Shown here in pieces: positions 20,735-29,038 of a DNA stretch of 32,383 nucleotides. This DNA comes from an uncultured Lachnospiraceae bacterium. Lineage in GTDB: Bacteria; Bacillota; Clostridia; Lachnospirales; Lachnospiraceae. The notes under the pieces are model-generated. The model saw nothing but the letters and a program-made list of their open reading frames with translations, ran no database searches and had not been told where the DNA came from. The DNA lies in the NCBI GenBank assembly GCA_902476265.1, contig CABSCP010000049.1, positions 1 to 32,383 of the forward strand. The letters run 5' to 3'. The position numbers and the translations under genes are program-made. Every line of letters starts with the position of its first letter. Position 1 is the stretch's first letter.

Positions 20735-23700
20735 TTACTGTTGTTTATGAATCCGCCATGTCTTAATTTCGAAGGGGCGAAGGGAAAAAGGAATTTCCTT
20801 TAAGAAAGGCTGTACTTCTCCAATCGGTTCCTCCAAAAGATTACATTCTACAAAATCTGACCACTTTAAATCTGATGTTATGCTTCCTTTCTCCCGTTTT
20901 CCACGGCATTCGTGTATTCTCACAATAATACCGTCCCCATCCTCTGCTGCTTTTACTGCATCCACAACCACATTATCTGCGTATACCCTGCAAATCCTGT
21001 TTCTGTCTGTCCATGGTTTTCCTTCCCAAACCAGCAATGAGCAGTTCAGGTCCTCGGCTTGTGCAAATACATCACTGTCCGCCAGAGCATTTTCATGAGG
21101 TAAAAGAGAATAGATAAAATCATGTTCTCCCATATCCGCTGTCTCGTCCGGATTTTTGGAACTTTTCAGCAGGGATAATTCCAGCACATTGTCTTTCACA
21201 CTGTAACCATACTTGCAGTCATTGAGCAACGCTGTGCCATAATCCGGCTCTGAAATGTCCGCCCATGCGTGTCCCACCACCTCAAATTTTGCCTGGTCCC
21301 AGCTGGTGTTCCAGTGCGTGGGACGCTCCAGATATCCGTATTGGATTTCATAGGAAGCCCTCGTACTGCGAAGCTGTACAGGGAAGGATACTTTCAGCAG
21401 CCTGTGATCCTCACGCCAGTCTACATGTGTCCTAAAATCAATTCTTGGCGATGAGGCATAAAAAATTATGTCCTGCCGGATATCGGATTTCCGATAATGA
21501 TAAGCGAAGGAAAGGGTGACAGAAATTGCTCCCTGTCCTGTAACAACCGGACCTTTTGTAAGCATAAATCGTTCTTTCTTTTCTTTATAAAAAATGTCAA
21601 TATCCCAGGCGTCAAATACAACCGCCTTATCCTCATACACATCCAGACTGTTCCCTTTCCCTTCTAACACCTGCCGTCCACACCGTTTGTCAATCAAAGA
21701 GCTCATTCTTCCGTCTGCGTCCCAGGACGCCTGAAAGAAAGGGGTCTCCAGTAAACGTTCCCGTTCATAAAAAGCAAACGGACTTTCCTCCTCACATGCT
21801 TTTGTTTCAGGCACAAAATGGACCTCCGTCAAAGAAAGAGGTTCCATGCCGACCCGAACCAGCATTCCTTCTTCACTCCGCTGTACCGGCAGCTTCTTTC
21901 CGTTCTGATCCAGTATATTACCGGTCGTATAAATAGGAAGAACGGCGATCCCTTCCCTGTAAAAACTCCCGGCATTCCCTATTGTCCATACATTTTCCCC
22001 GGCAATAGTGAGCTTATCCGCAAATCCTTTTTTTAACTCATCCAGAATGTTGAAAGCCTTTGCATATTCAACTGCAGAATCTTCATATACCTCATGAATC
22101 GATGAACCGGGAATAATATCGTGAAACTGATTACGGAGCAGAATCTTCCACGCACTCCTCAGCGATTCTGCCGCTTCTTGTTCCTTTCCCGAAAGAACAC
22201 TCAGCCATTCCGTCTGCATAAGCGCGTGTTCCAGTTTCCTGTTACTCTTTTTATTTGCCGCCTGAGAGGTATAAGTACCGCGATGCAGTTCCAGGTACAG
22301 CTCACCGTCCCAGGTATGTACATATCCGCCTTCACTTCTTATCCGGTTTACATTTTCATGAAGCTTATTAAAAAAACTTCCTGCGTTGTCAAATACCACA
22401 TGCGGGATTCCGGGCACCCGATCCAGCGCTTCTCCAATCTGGATCATATCCCTGGTCACTCCCCCGCCTCCGTCTCCATAGCCGTAAGAAATGAGCACAT
22501 CTTTACTCACTTCTTTATCCTGAAACTGTTTCCAGCTTCCATTTACGGTTTCCCCTTTCAGATAACCGTTATAGGTTGCTCCATAAGACTTCGGGTCCTG
22601 ACCTACCCGGGGTGTTGTCAGAAAATAAGTCAGTATTTCACTTCCGTCAATTCCCCGCCAGAAAAACAGATCATGCGGCATGCGGTTATACTGATTCCAG
22701 CTGATCTTCGTAGTGGCAAAGGTCTTTATCCCGCATAATTTTAAAATCTGGGGCAGCGCCCAGCTATATCCGAAAACATCAGGAAGCCATAAAAAAGTGC
22801 AGGATTTTCCAAACTCTTCTTTCAGGAACCGGCATCCGTACAAAAACTGCCTGGTGAGAGATTCTCCCGAAGGGATATTGCAGTCCGCTTCCAACCACAT
22901 ACCTCCCTCCGGTTCCCATACTCCCTTTTCTATTTTTTCTAATATTTTGTCATACAGGTCCGGCGCATCTTCTTTGATCCATTCATAAAGCTGAGGCTGA
23001 GACTGCAGAAATTTAAAATTTTTAAATTCATCCATCAGCCTGACTGCCGTGGCAAAAGACCGCACCGCCTTTTCTCTCGTATGCTTGAGCCTCCATAGCC
23101 ACGCCACATCTATATGGGTATGTCCGATACAGTGTACAGTGACCTGCGTGTTTTTTCCCGGTTTGTCCAGTCCTGATTTCAGACATGACAGTGCCAGACG
23201 AACTGTTTCGTACAGCCTGTCAGTGTCCCAGTCCAGCAGAAAAAAAGCTTTGTTCAAAAGATGCAGCAGTTCCTGTCCCGTCTCACTGTCTTCTTCCAGT
23301 TCATCCAATGTTTCCAGCACGGCTCTGGCCTGGTAATACAATTCATTTGCATCCTCATTAAGCCACGCCAGCTGTGCCTGTCTGAGCTGGTGATACTGCT
23401 TTTCATGAAAAATATCGCTCCCCTCCAGGCCGCTCCAGAGGAGAAATGTAAATTCTGTCTGTTTTCCTGCTAAATCCTCCAGCAGTATTTCATTATGGTT
23501 GCTGTCTACCCCCTGGCGCTTCTCTCCATTGATAAACAGCAGGGATTCAAATCCGCTGTTATGCCCGCCTCCCGTTTTGCCGAAGTCAAACAGCCCCACC
23601 AGTACGCTTCCCTCTTTTGTTCGCGGCAGCACCACTTCCTTTTGAAGCCATAAGTAACGATCCAACCCGGCAAAAAAATCCATACGATCCAAAAGCGGCC

Positions 23701-23851
23701 CCTCTATTTTCCCCGGATAAGAGAGGCGGACCATATCAGGCCCGCCCTCATCTTCCATAGAAATAAAAGGGAACAATGACTGTATGGAAGAATATCTCCT
23801 GCTTTCCAATTCCCGCACACGACGCCGAAGCTTTTCCTTAGTCAAAAACAT
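20735..23851 (-). CDS. GH38 alpha-mannosidase
   Basis: This 1038-residue glycoside hydrolase family 38 enzyme releases alpha-linked mannose with retention. An N-terminal region (1-235) precedes the catalytic barrel. Zinc ligands are expected from HTHID (244-248) and FHD (576-578), and the catalytic nucleophile is Asp358 in WLPDVFGYSW. YGYGDGGGG (456-464) and FHDIIPGSS (576-584) are further family blocks. C-terminal beta domains fill the rest. There is no signal peptide, so it acts in the cytoplasm on imported oligosaccharides, in keeping with the permease and binding-protein genes just upstream. RBS GAGGG. It is the last gene of the operon, and the length is normal for bacterial GH38. Confidence 0.95.
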   Translation of the reverse strand: MFLTKEKLRRRVRELESRRYSSIQSLFPFISMEDEGGPDMVRLSYPGKIEGPLLDRMDFFAGLDRYLWLQKEVVLPRTKEGSVLVGLFDFGKTGGGHNSGFESLLFINGEKRQGVDSNHNEILLEDLAGKQTEFTFLLWSGLEGSDIFHEKQYHQLRQAQLAWLNEDANELYYQARAVLETLDELEEDSETGQELLHLLNKAFFLLDWDTDRLYETVRLALSCLKSGLDKPGKNTQVTVHCIGHTHIDVAWLWRLKHTREKAVRSFATAVRLMDEFKNFKFLQSQPQLYEWIKEDAPDLYDKILEKIEKGVWEPEGGMWLEADCNIPSGESLTRQFLYGCRFLKEEFGKSCTFLWLPDVFGYSWALPQILKLCGIKTFATTKISWNQYNRMPHDLFFWRGIDGSEILTYFLTTPRVGQDPKSYGATYNGYLKGETVNGSWKQFQDKEVSKDVLISYGYGDGGGGVTRDMIQIGEALDRVPGIPHVVFDNAGSFFNKLHENVNRIRSEGGYVHTWDGELYLELHRGTYTSQAANKKSNRKLEHALMQTEWLSVLSGKEQEAAESLRSAWKILLRNQFHDIIPGSSIHEVYEDSAVEYAKAFNILDELKKGFADKLTIAGENVWTIGNAGSFYREGIAVLPIYTTGNILDQNGKKLPVQRSEEGMLVRVGMEPLSLTEVHFVPETKACEEESPFAFYERERLLETPFFQASWDADGRMSSLIDKRCGRQVLEGKGNSLDVYEDKAVVFDAWDIDIFYKEKKERFMLTKGPVVTGQGAISVTLSFAYHYRKSDIRQDIIFYASSPRIDFRTHVDWREDHRLLKVSFPVQLRSTRASYEIQYGYLERPTHWNTSWDQAKFEVVGHAWADISEPDYGTALLNDCKYGYSVKDNVLELSLLKSSKNPDETADMGEHDFIYSLLPHENALADSDVFAQAEDLNCSLLVWEGKPWTDRNRICRVYADNVVVDAVKAAEDGDGIIVRIHECRGKREKGSITSDLKWSDFVECNLLEEPIGEVQPFLKEIPFSLRPFEIKTWRIHKQQ

Positions 23852-23876
23852 TTTATTTCCCTCAATTATTTAATTT

Positions 23877-25517
23877 TTATTGTGCCGCCGCCCAATTATC
23901 ATAGGATTCCTGATAAATAGTGATCAGTTCTTCCACATTCATCTTTTTTAAAGTGGCGGTAAAGCTGTCATACTCCGCTTCAATATCCTTGGTTCCGGTA
24001 AAAAAGGCTGCTTCCATTTCTTCCATATATTTATTCAGATCTGCTTCGATCACATCGATTCGATTTTGCTGTTCCGGCATGAAATAGGTGGACGGAAACG
24101 CCACTTCTGCATAAGGCAGCACAAGGCTGTCCACCTGTTCAATACGCACACCCTGGAACGGATCCACCCAGTTGGAAACCGTGGTCGGGCGCACCCACTT
24201 GGGCGTGGTTGTCCCGCAGTCAGGCGTCACAATACCGCCCCGGTACTCCTCCACAGACATGCCTCCTTCCGGTGTGATATGTTCATATCTTCCGTCCTCT
24301 CTCACTTTCCACAGTTCCCCTTCCTTTCCATAATGGATGAAGAAGGAACCTTCTTCCCCATACAGATAATCCGCCCAGCGGATCAGCGCTTCCGGTGATG
24401 CACATTTATTTGTAATTGCAAACGCCCCCTGTGTAATCCCCTGACTGTAGAGAAGGTAATGCTGTTTCCCTTCGGAAAATTCACTGCTCAGCGCGGGCGC
24501 CAGCGGATAGGACTTGGCTTCTTCTGCGTCCGTCACATCATAAAGGTTTTGTGGAATCGCCTGTGCCGCAATGCCCACCGTATTTCCTTTGGCCTTGCCG
24601 ATCCGGGTACTGTCGTCCTGCGTCGCCCATTCGGGGTCTATGAGCCCTTCCTCAAAAAGACGTTTCATATATTTCAAATATTCTTTGTAGTTTTGTTCCA
24701 ATGCCCCGTATTTCACCACACCGTTATCCACGTAAATCCGAGCGCTGTTAACGCCAAATGCGGGCAGAATATAAAGGTTGGGATCCAGATAGTCCAGGTT
24801 GGAATTTGTAATGAAGGTAAAAGGAACTTCATCTGCTTCTCCGTTCCCATTCGGATCCTCTGTTTTAAAGCGCTTTAAAAGTTCATAAAATCCTTCTGTT
24901 GTGGTTGGCAGTTCGGTCACTCCCAACGCCTTCAGCCATTCCCCGTTATACCACCAGGTAGGTGTTTTTGCCAAAGATCCCTGATTGAAATTGGGCAGCG
25001 CATAAATATGACCGTCAGGTGCTGTAATGGACGCCTTCACCTCCGGATGCTCTTCAAACATTTTCCGGATGTTGGGACCGTATTTTTCAATCAGCCCGTC
25101 AAGCGGGATTAATATCCCCTCTTCCATCCCGTACTTGATCTGCTGTGCGGTGGTGAGATTCGCACCAAAAAACACATCCGGATAGCTGCCTCCGGCTAAT
25201 GCCAGATTTTTCTTTTCCTCAAAAACTTCCGACGCCGGTGTATCAAAGGTGAATGAAACATTCGTTTTTTCTTCCATATCCCTGAAAAATACGAGTGTGT
25301 CCCATGCTCCCTGAATTGCTGCTTTGGATCCCATCATACTGACCGTAATCTTATCGTCTACGATGGGATAACCATCCTCCCTGAAATTTTCGGATATGCC
25401 TGTCCCATCCGGCACAGATCCTTTTCCCATGCTGTTCTCCGCTTTCCCACAGCCCGTCAGCGCCAGGCTGAGTGCGATTGTAAGGCCTGCTGCCCTGTAA
25501 AAATTTTGTCCTTTCAT
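23877..25517 (-). CDS. Extracellular sugar-binding lipoprotein of an ABC transporter
   Basis: This 546-residue protein begins with a lipoprotein signal whose lipobox LTGC puts the lipidated cysteine at residue 23. The mature part is a long family 1 solute-binding protein of the LipO/AlgQ-like class that pairs with LplB/LplC-type permeases, typical of importers of larger oligosaccharides. Recognisable stretches are FGANLTTAQQIKYG, FNQG (156-159 region) and DPNGNGEADEVPFT, a calcium-loop-like DxNxNxxxD motif. The start codon overlaps the stop of a 17-codon frame. It should capture the substrate that the mannosidase and sulfatase trim. Confidence 0.93.
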   Translation of the reverse strand: MKGQNFYRAAGLTIALSLALTGCGKAENSMGKGSVPDGTGISENFREDGYPIVDDKITVSMMGSKAAIQGAWDTLVFFRDMEEKTNVSFTFDTPASEVFEEKKNLALAGGSYPDVFFGANLTTAQQIKYGMEEGILIPLDGLIEKYGPNIRKMFEEHPEVKASITAPDGHIYALPNFNQGSLAKTPTWWYNGEWLKALGVTELPTTTEGFYELLKRFKTEDPNGNGEADEVPFTFITNSNLDYLDPNLYILPAFGVNSARIYVDNGVVKYGALEQNYKEYLKYMKRLFEEGLIDPEWATQDDSTRIGKAKGNTVGIAAQAIPQNLYDVTDAEEAKSYPLAPALSSEFSEGKQHYLLYSQGITQGAFAITNKCASPEALIRWADYLYGEEGSFFIHYGKEGELWKVREDGRYEHITPEGGMSVEEYRGGIVTPDCGTTTPKWVRPTTVSNWVDPFQGVRIEQVDSLVLPYAEVAFPSTYFMPEQQNRIDVIEADLNKYMEEMEAAFFTGTKDIEAEYDSFTATLKKMNVEELITIYQESYDNWAAAQ

Positions 25518-25567
25518 CCCTGTAATCTCCCTTTGTTCTTTTTATCTACAAGCCGTTTTCCCGGCAT
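25514..25567 (-). CDS. 17-codon leader frame coupled to the binding-protein gene
   Basis: The frame MPGKRLVDKKNKGRLQG starts at an ATG preceded by AGGAGG and ends at a TGA that overlaps the binding-protein ATG (ATGA). The AGGAGG lies in the loop and 3' side of a small stem GTTAC/GTAAC. The peptide is basic and probably unimportant as a product; translating it could open or boost the downstream start. It may be chance, since the binding-protein gene also has its own GGGAG site. Confidence 0.35.
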   Translation of the reverse strand: MPGKRLVDKKNKGRLQG

Positions 25568-25613
25568 GTTACCTCCTGTAACAAGAACTATTTCCTGCTG
25601 TTTCACCGACTCT

Positions 25614-26501
25614 TCATCCTTTTACCGAACCGATCATGACCCCTTTTACAAAATACTTCTGCACGAACGGATAAATCAACATCACAGGAGCGGTAGCCAC
25701 AATCATGATGACATACTTCACCAGATCTGCAATCCTTGCCTGCTCTGCCATAGTGATCGCATCCTCTGCGGACATGGTCTGGGATGCCGCCGTCTGTGCC
25801 ACGGACAGGATTTCCCGCAATATGACCTGCAGCGGAAACAAACTTCTGTCAGAAAGATAAATCATCCCGTCAAAATAACTGTTCCAGTGGGAAATTCCAT
25901 AAAACAGTGTCATGACCGCCACAATCGGCGCTGACAACGGCAGCACAATCTTAAAAAACACCTTAAAATCGGAGCATCCGTCTATGGTCGCCGCCTCTTC
26001 CAGTTCTTTTGGAATGGAGTTTTCAAAATAAGTGCGCGCCACCACTATGTTGTATGCGGATGCTGCACAGGGCAGCAGAAGCGCCCAGACAGTATCCGTC
26101 AGATGAAGCCCTTTTACCAGAATATAGGTAGGGATCATTCCTCCCGAAAAGAACATGGTAAACAGAATGATCATCGTAAACATTTTCCTGCCGGCCAGCT
26201 GCCTTCTGGAAAGCGCGTAGGCAGCCGGCAGCGTTATCATTAAATTCAGCACCGTTCCCAAGACGGTATAAAAGATAGTATTCCGGTAGCCGATCCAGAT
26301 TTCCGCATCCTTTAAAACCTTTTGATATCCTTCAAAGGTAATGCCCTTGGGAATAAAAAATACAGCGCCCGTACTGACAAGATGAGGCTCACTGACAGAA
26401 GCGATCACCACAAAATAAAGAGGATAGACCGTAACGATCAAAACCAGAAAAGCGAATACGGCCAATGCGGCATCAAACCGTGAAAATCTTTTTTTATTCA
26501 T
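25614..26501 (-). CDS. ABC sugar permease, LplC/YtcP type
   Basis: This 295-residue inner-membrane protein has six predicted membrane segments (first at about 11-34) and the cytoplasmic ATPase-contact loop EAATIDG at 169-175, the EAA motif of MalG-like permeases. It belongs to the carbohydrate uptake 1 class. It follows its partner permease by 15 bases and precedes the binding-protein gene. No ATPase gene is in the window, so a shared MsmX-like ATPase elsewhere is expected. Confidence 0.93.
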   Translation of the reverse strand: MNKKRFSRFDAALAVFAFLVLIVTVYPLYFVVIASVSEPHLVSTGAVFFIPKGITFEGYQKVLKDAEIWIGYRNTIFYTVLGTVLNLMITLPAAYALSRRQLAGRKMFTMIILFTMFFSGGMIPTYILVKGLHLTDTVWALLLPCAASAYNIVVARTYFENSIPKELEEAATIDGCSDFKVFFKIVLPLSAPIVAVMTLFYGISHWNSYFDGMIYLSDRSLFPLQVILREILSVAQTAASQTMSAEDAITMAEQARIADLVKYVIMIVATAPVMLIYPFVQKYFVKGVMIGSVKG

Positions 26502-26516
26502 ACCTTCTTCCTTTCC

Positions 26517-27473
26517 TCACCAAAGCGAAGTCTCGCTGATTTTTCGGGATAACGTGTTTACCAACACAAGAATCACCAGATTAATCACTGAGTTAAATAA
26601 TCCAACCGCCGTTGCAAAACTATACTGAGCGTTCACCAATCCGGCCTGGTACACATAGGTGGAAATCACCTCCGATGTCTGTGTATTCAGCGGGTTCTGC
26701 AAAAGTAAAAGCTTTTCATACCCCACCGAAAGCAAAGAGCCGGCATTCAGGATCAGCAGCGTTATCATGGTTGGCAATAAGTGAGGAATGTTGATATGTA
26801 AAATTCTCTGAAAACGATTTGCCCCGTCAATCATGGCCGCCTCATGAAGCTGTTCATCCACACCGGAAAGCGTCGCCAAGTAAATGATGCTCCCCCATCC
26901 TGTAGCCTGCCAAGCATTTGACCATACATATACAGAAGGAAAGAGCTTCGGTGTCGTGAGAAAATTTACCGCACTGCCGCCGCAGGCTTCTATAATTTTA
27001 TTAATAATGCCGCTGGAAGGGCTTAAGAATGTAGTTATCATCCCGCAGAACACCACCGCCGAAATAAAATACGGCGCATACGTTGCTGTCTGTACCGCAC
27101 TCTTTAACTTTCCTTTCTTCATCTCATTGAGCAGTAAGGCTAAAAGAACGGGCAGGATAAAGTTTACCGCAAGGCTATATACACTGATCGTCAGCGTGTT
27201 TCTTATCAGATCCCAGAAATAGTAGGCATTGAAAAAACGCTGAAAATGTTCCAGCCCTGCCCATGGACTTCCTCCGATTCCCTTGCTCGGAGAAAAATTC
27301 TTAAACGCGATCTGCACTCCATACATGGGCCCATAGCAAAATACAATGAAGTAAATCAGGGCCGGCAGCAGAAATACATACAACTGCCAGTTCGCCATAA
27401 GGCGCCGGAGGCTTTTCCTTTTACCCGAACCGTTCACCGGGGTTCCGTTTATCTTGGCTCCGTTCTTTTCCAT
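26517..27473 (-). CDS. ABC sugar permease, LplB/YteP type
   Basis: This 318-residue protein has a basic N-terminal tail (to about residue 28), six predicted membrane segments and the EAA loop EAAMIDG at 211-217. The stretch YGPMYGVQIAFKNF (47-60) is typical of the LplB branch. It is the first gene of the LplB-LplC-binding protein-GH38 operon, with the promoter and a putative GntR operator just upstream. The ribosome site GAGAGG is 11 bases from the ATG, rather distant. Confidence 0.93.
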   Translation of the reverse strand: MEKNGAKINGTPVNGSGKRKSLRRLMANWQLYVFLLPALIYFIVFCYGPMYGVQIAFKNFSPSKGIGGSPWAGLEHFQRFFNAYYFWDLIRNTLTISVYSLAVNFILPVLLALLLNEMKKGKLKSAVQTATYAPYFISAVVFCGMITTFLSPSSGIINKIIEACGGSAVNFLTTPKLFPSVYVWSNAWQATGWGSIIYLATLSGVDEQLHEAAMIDGANRFQRILHINIPHLLPTMITLLILNAGSLLSVGYEKLLLLQNPLNTQTSEVISTYVYQAGLVNAQYSFATAVGLFNSVINLVILVLVNTLSRKISETSLW

Positions 27474-27495
27474 GTTATATTATCCTCTCTTTGAT

Positions 27496-27510
27496 ATAAT
27501 GTTATATTAA
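27496..27510. promoter_or_regulatory. Putative operator of the GntR-type regulator at the transporter promoter
   Basis: ATAATGT-T-ATATTAA is an imperfect palindrome just downstream of the transporter -10 box, where a bound repressor would block the start of transcription. It and its surroundings match the site at 28956-28970 at 23 of 27 positions. Confidence 0.55.
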
Positions 27511-27522
27511 TATGTTTTCATA

Positions 27523-27551
27523 AGAATATCATCTATTTTGTATATTGTCAA
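27523..27551 (-). promoter_or_regulatory. Promoter of the transporter-mannosidase operon
   Basis: TTGACA (27546-27551), a 17-base spacer and TATTCT (27523-27528) on the minus strand, about 50 bases before the LplB-type start. Confidence 0.8.
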
Positions 27552-27603
27552 TTATATTTTTTCTAAATATGCAGCATTTTTGACGAAACAAATTTTCAAG
27601 CAC

Positions 27604-27643
27604 TAAAAAAACACCGGTGCTTTTACATGCATCGGTGTTTTTT
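27604..27643 (-). terminator. Terminator of the GntR-type regulator gene
   Basis: A 15-bp stem (one G-T pair on the plus strand) AAAAAACACCG../..CGGTGTTTTTT with an 8-base loop starts 8 bases after the stop codon, with T runs on both strands. Confidence 0.85.
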
Positions 27644-27651
27644 CACATTTT

Positions 27652-28854
27652 TTATATTTTTCCTATGGTACCACAATCATTAATACAATAATCCAGAATG
27701 ATATTTCTTGGGGGAGTATTCTGATCGCTTATCCTCTCTTCCAAAAGTTCCAAAGCCTTTTTCGCAATCTGATTCTCCGGCTGGTAAACATGTGTCAGTG
27801 AAATGTCGCCGCATTCATATCCGATATCATCAAAGCAGGCTATCGAAATGTCTTTGGGAATTACCTTTCCCTTTTTGCAGATCATTTGCCGCATCATCTG
27901 TCCTCTCCCAAAATTGCAGCCGATAAATCCTGTACAAGAAGAAAATTCCTGTAAAAATTTTTCATATAGCGCATATTCCTTTTGATAAGCTGCCAGATCC
28001 TCCTCACATTTTGTTTGAGGACTTCGGTCATTTTTCTCTCCACTACCTTCTTTCCATTCATAATAGAATACCAGCTCATCCAGACAGCCATACCGCTTCG
28101 CCGCGGCTTTAAACCCTTTGTAGCGTTCCTCCAGCCCGGTTCCTTCTTCCGGCGCTTCGCCCAGTATTCCTATCTTTTTGTGCCCCCTTTCATAAAAACC
28201 GCTGATCAGATCATACGCCGCCCTGCCATGATCAATTCCGACAGATGAAGCCGGAATCCCATTCAGCGCCCGGTTAATGGTTACAATCGGATAATCCTCT
28301 ACCACAGCCCGTAGAAGCTCTTTATTATAAGAACTTCCCATCGCCGGAAAAATAATCAGCCCTTCAGCCCCCGCATTTTTTACAAATTCAATTTCTTCCG
28401 CTTCCAGGCTCTGCGAATTCAAGGACAGATTTAATATGAGATCATATCCCGCCTGCCGGGCATAATAAGTAATTGCCCTCAGTGCCGAAATGCCGAAGGC
28501 ATCGGAAACATCTTCCGCAATACAGGCAATTCTCCTCTTTCCACCGACTGTCTGCTGCATCTGTCCCCGTCCCATTTTGGAGATGCCTGTAGGAGAGGTT
28601 ATCTGCTCATTCCTGACTGCAGGTTCTTCACCGGTCGAATGGCTTTTGACAAATGTTCCGATCCCTGGTTTGCGAACAACAATTCCTTTTTCAACCAGAA
28701 TTGAAATTGCCTTTTTCATAGTGATCCGGCTCACTCCATAGTATTCCGAGAGCTCCTTCTCCGTCGGAAGCCTGTCTCCCTCCCCATAGGATCCCCCTTC
28801 AATTTTGTACAGAAGATCCAAATATACTCTTTCATACAATAGCCCTTCTCTCAT
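27652..28854 (-). CDS. GntR/LacI-hybrid transcriptional regulator (AraR-like)
   Basis: This 400-residue protein has an N-terminal GntR winged helix-turn-helix (about residues 5-70, LPTEKELSEYYGVSRITMKKAI, then GIGTFVKS as the wing), a linker, and a periplasmic-binding-protein-like sugar sensor domain (about 105-400, from RRIACIAEDVSDAFGISALRAI). This layout is that of AraR-type repressors, which leave DNA when a sugar binds. It sits between the transporter operon and the divergent sulfatase gene. Both promoters carry the same AT-rich palindrome, so it probably represses both. The inducer is unknown. RBS AGGAG. Confidence 0.9.
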   Translation of the reverse strand: MREGLLYERVYLDLLYKIEGGSYGEGDRLPTEKELSEYYGVSRITMKKAISILVEKGIVVRKPGIGTFVKSHSTGEEPAVRNEQITSPTGISKMGRGQMQQTVGGKRRIACIAEDVSDAFGISALRAITYYARQAGYDLILNLSLNSQSLEAEEIEFVKNAGAEGLIIFPAMGSSYNKELLRAVVEDYPIVTINRALNGIPASSVGIDHGRAAYDLISGFYERGHKKIGILGEAPEEGTGLEERYKGFKAAAKRYGCLDELVFYYEWKEGSGEKNDRSPQTKCEEDLAAYQKEYALYEKFLQEFSSCTGFIGCNFGRGQMMRQMICKKGKVIPKDISIACFDDIGYECGDISLTHVYQPENQIAKKALELLEERISDQNTPPRNIILDYCINDCGTIGKI

Positions 28855-28910
28855 AGCTGTCTCCTATCTCTAACGCTTTAAAGGCACTCTGCTTCGTTTT
28901 CACCTGATCA

Positions 28911-28926
28911 ATTTACCTCAGTAAAT
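28911..28926. promoter_or_regulatory. Small palindrome in the regulator-sulfatase intergenic region
   Basis: ATTTAC-CTCA-GTAAAT is a perfect 6-4-6 inverted repeat between the regulator start and the sulfatase promoter. It could be a second operator; no factor is identified. Confidence 0.3.
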
Positions 28927-28936
28927 CAAAATCTTC

Positions 28937-28965
28937 TTGACCTTTTCTATTTGTTATAATATCAT
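28937..28965 (+). promoter_or_regulatory. Sulfatase promoter
   Basis: TTGACC (28937-28942), a 17-base spacer and TATCAT (28960-28965). The -10 box lies inside the perfect palindrome at 28956-28970. Confidence 0.6.
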
Positions 28966-28970
28966 ATTAT
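28956..28970. promoter_or_regulatory. Putative operator at the sulfatase promoter
   Basis: ATAATAT-C-ATATTAT is a perfect 7-1-7 palindrome covering the sulfatase -10 box. A closely related copy lies at the transporter promoter. The neighbouring GntR/LacI-type regulator is the obvious candidate ligand. Confidence 0.6.
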
Positions 28971-29038
28971 TATGTTTTTTTCCAGCATATTAATAAAAAT
29001 TTTTATACTTTTCAAATCAACCAGGAGGAATTATTTTC

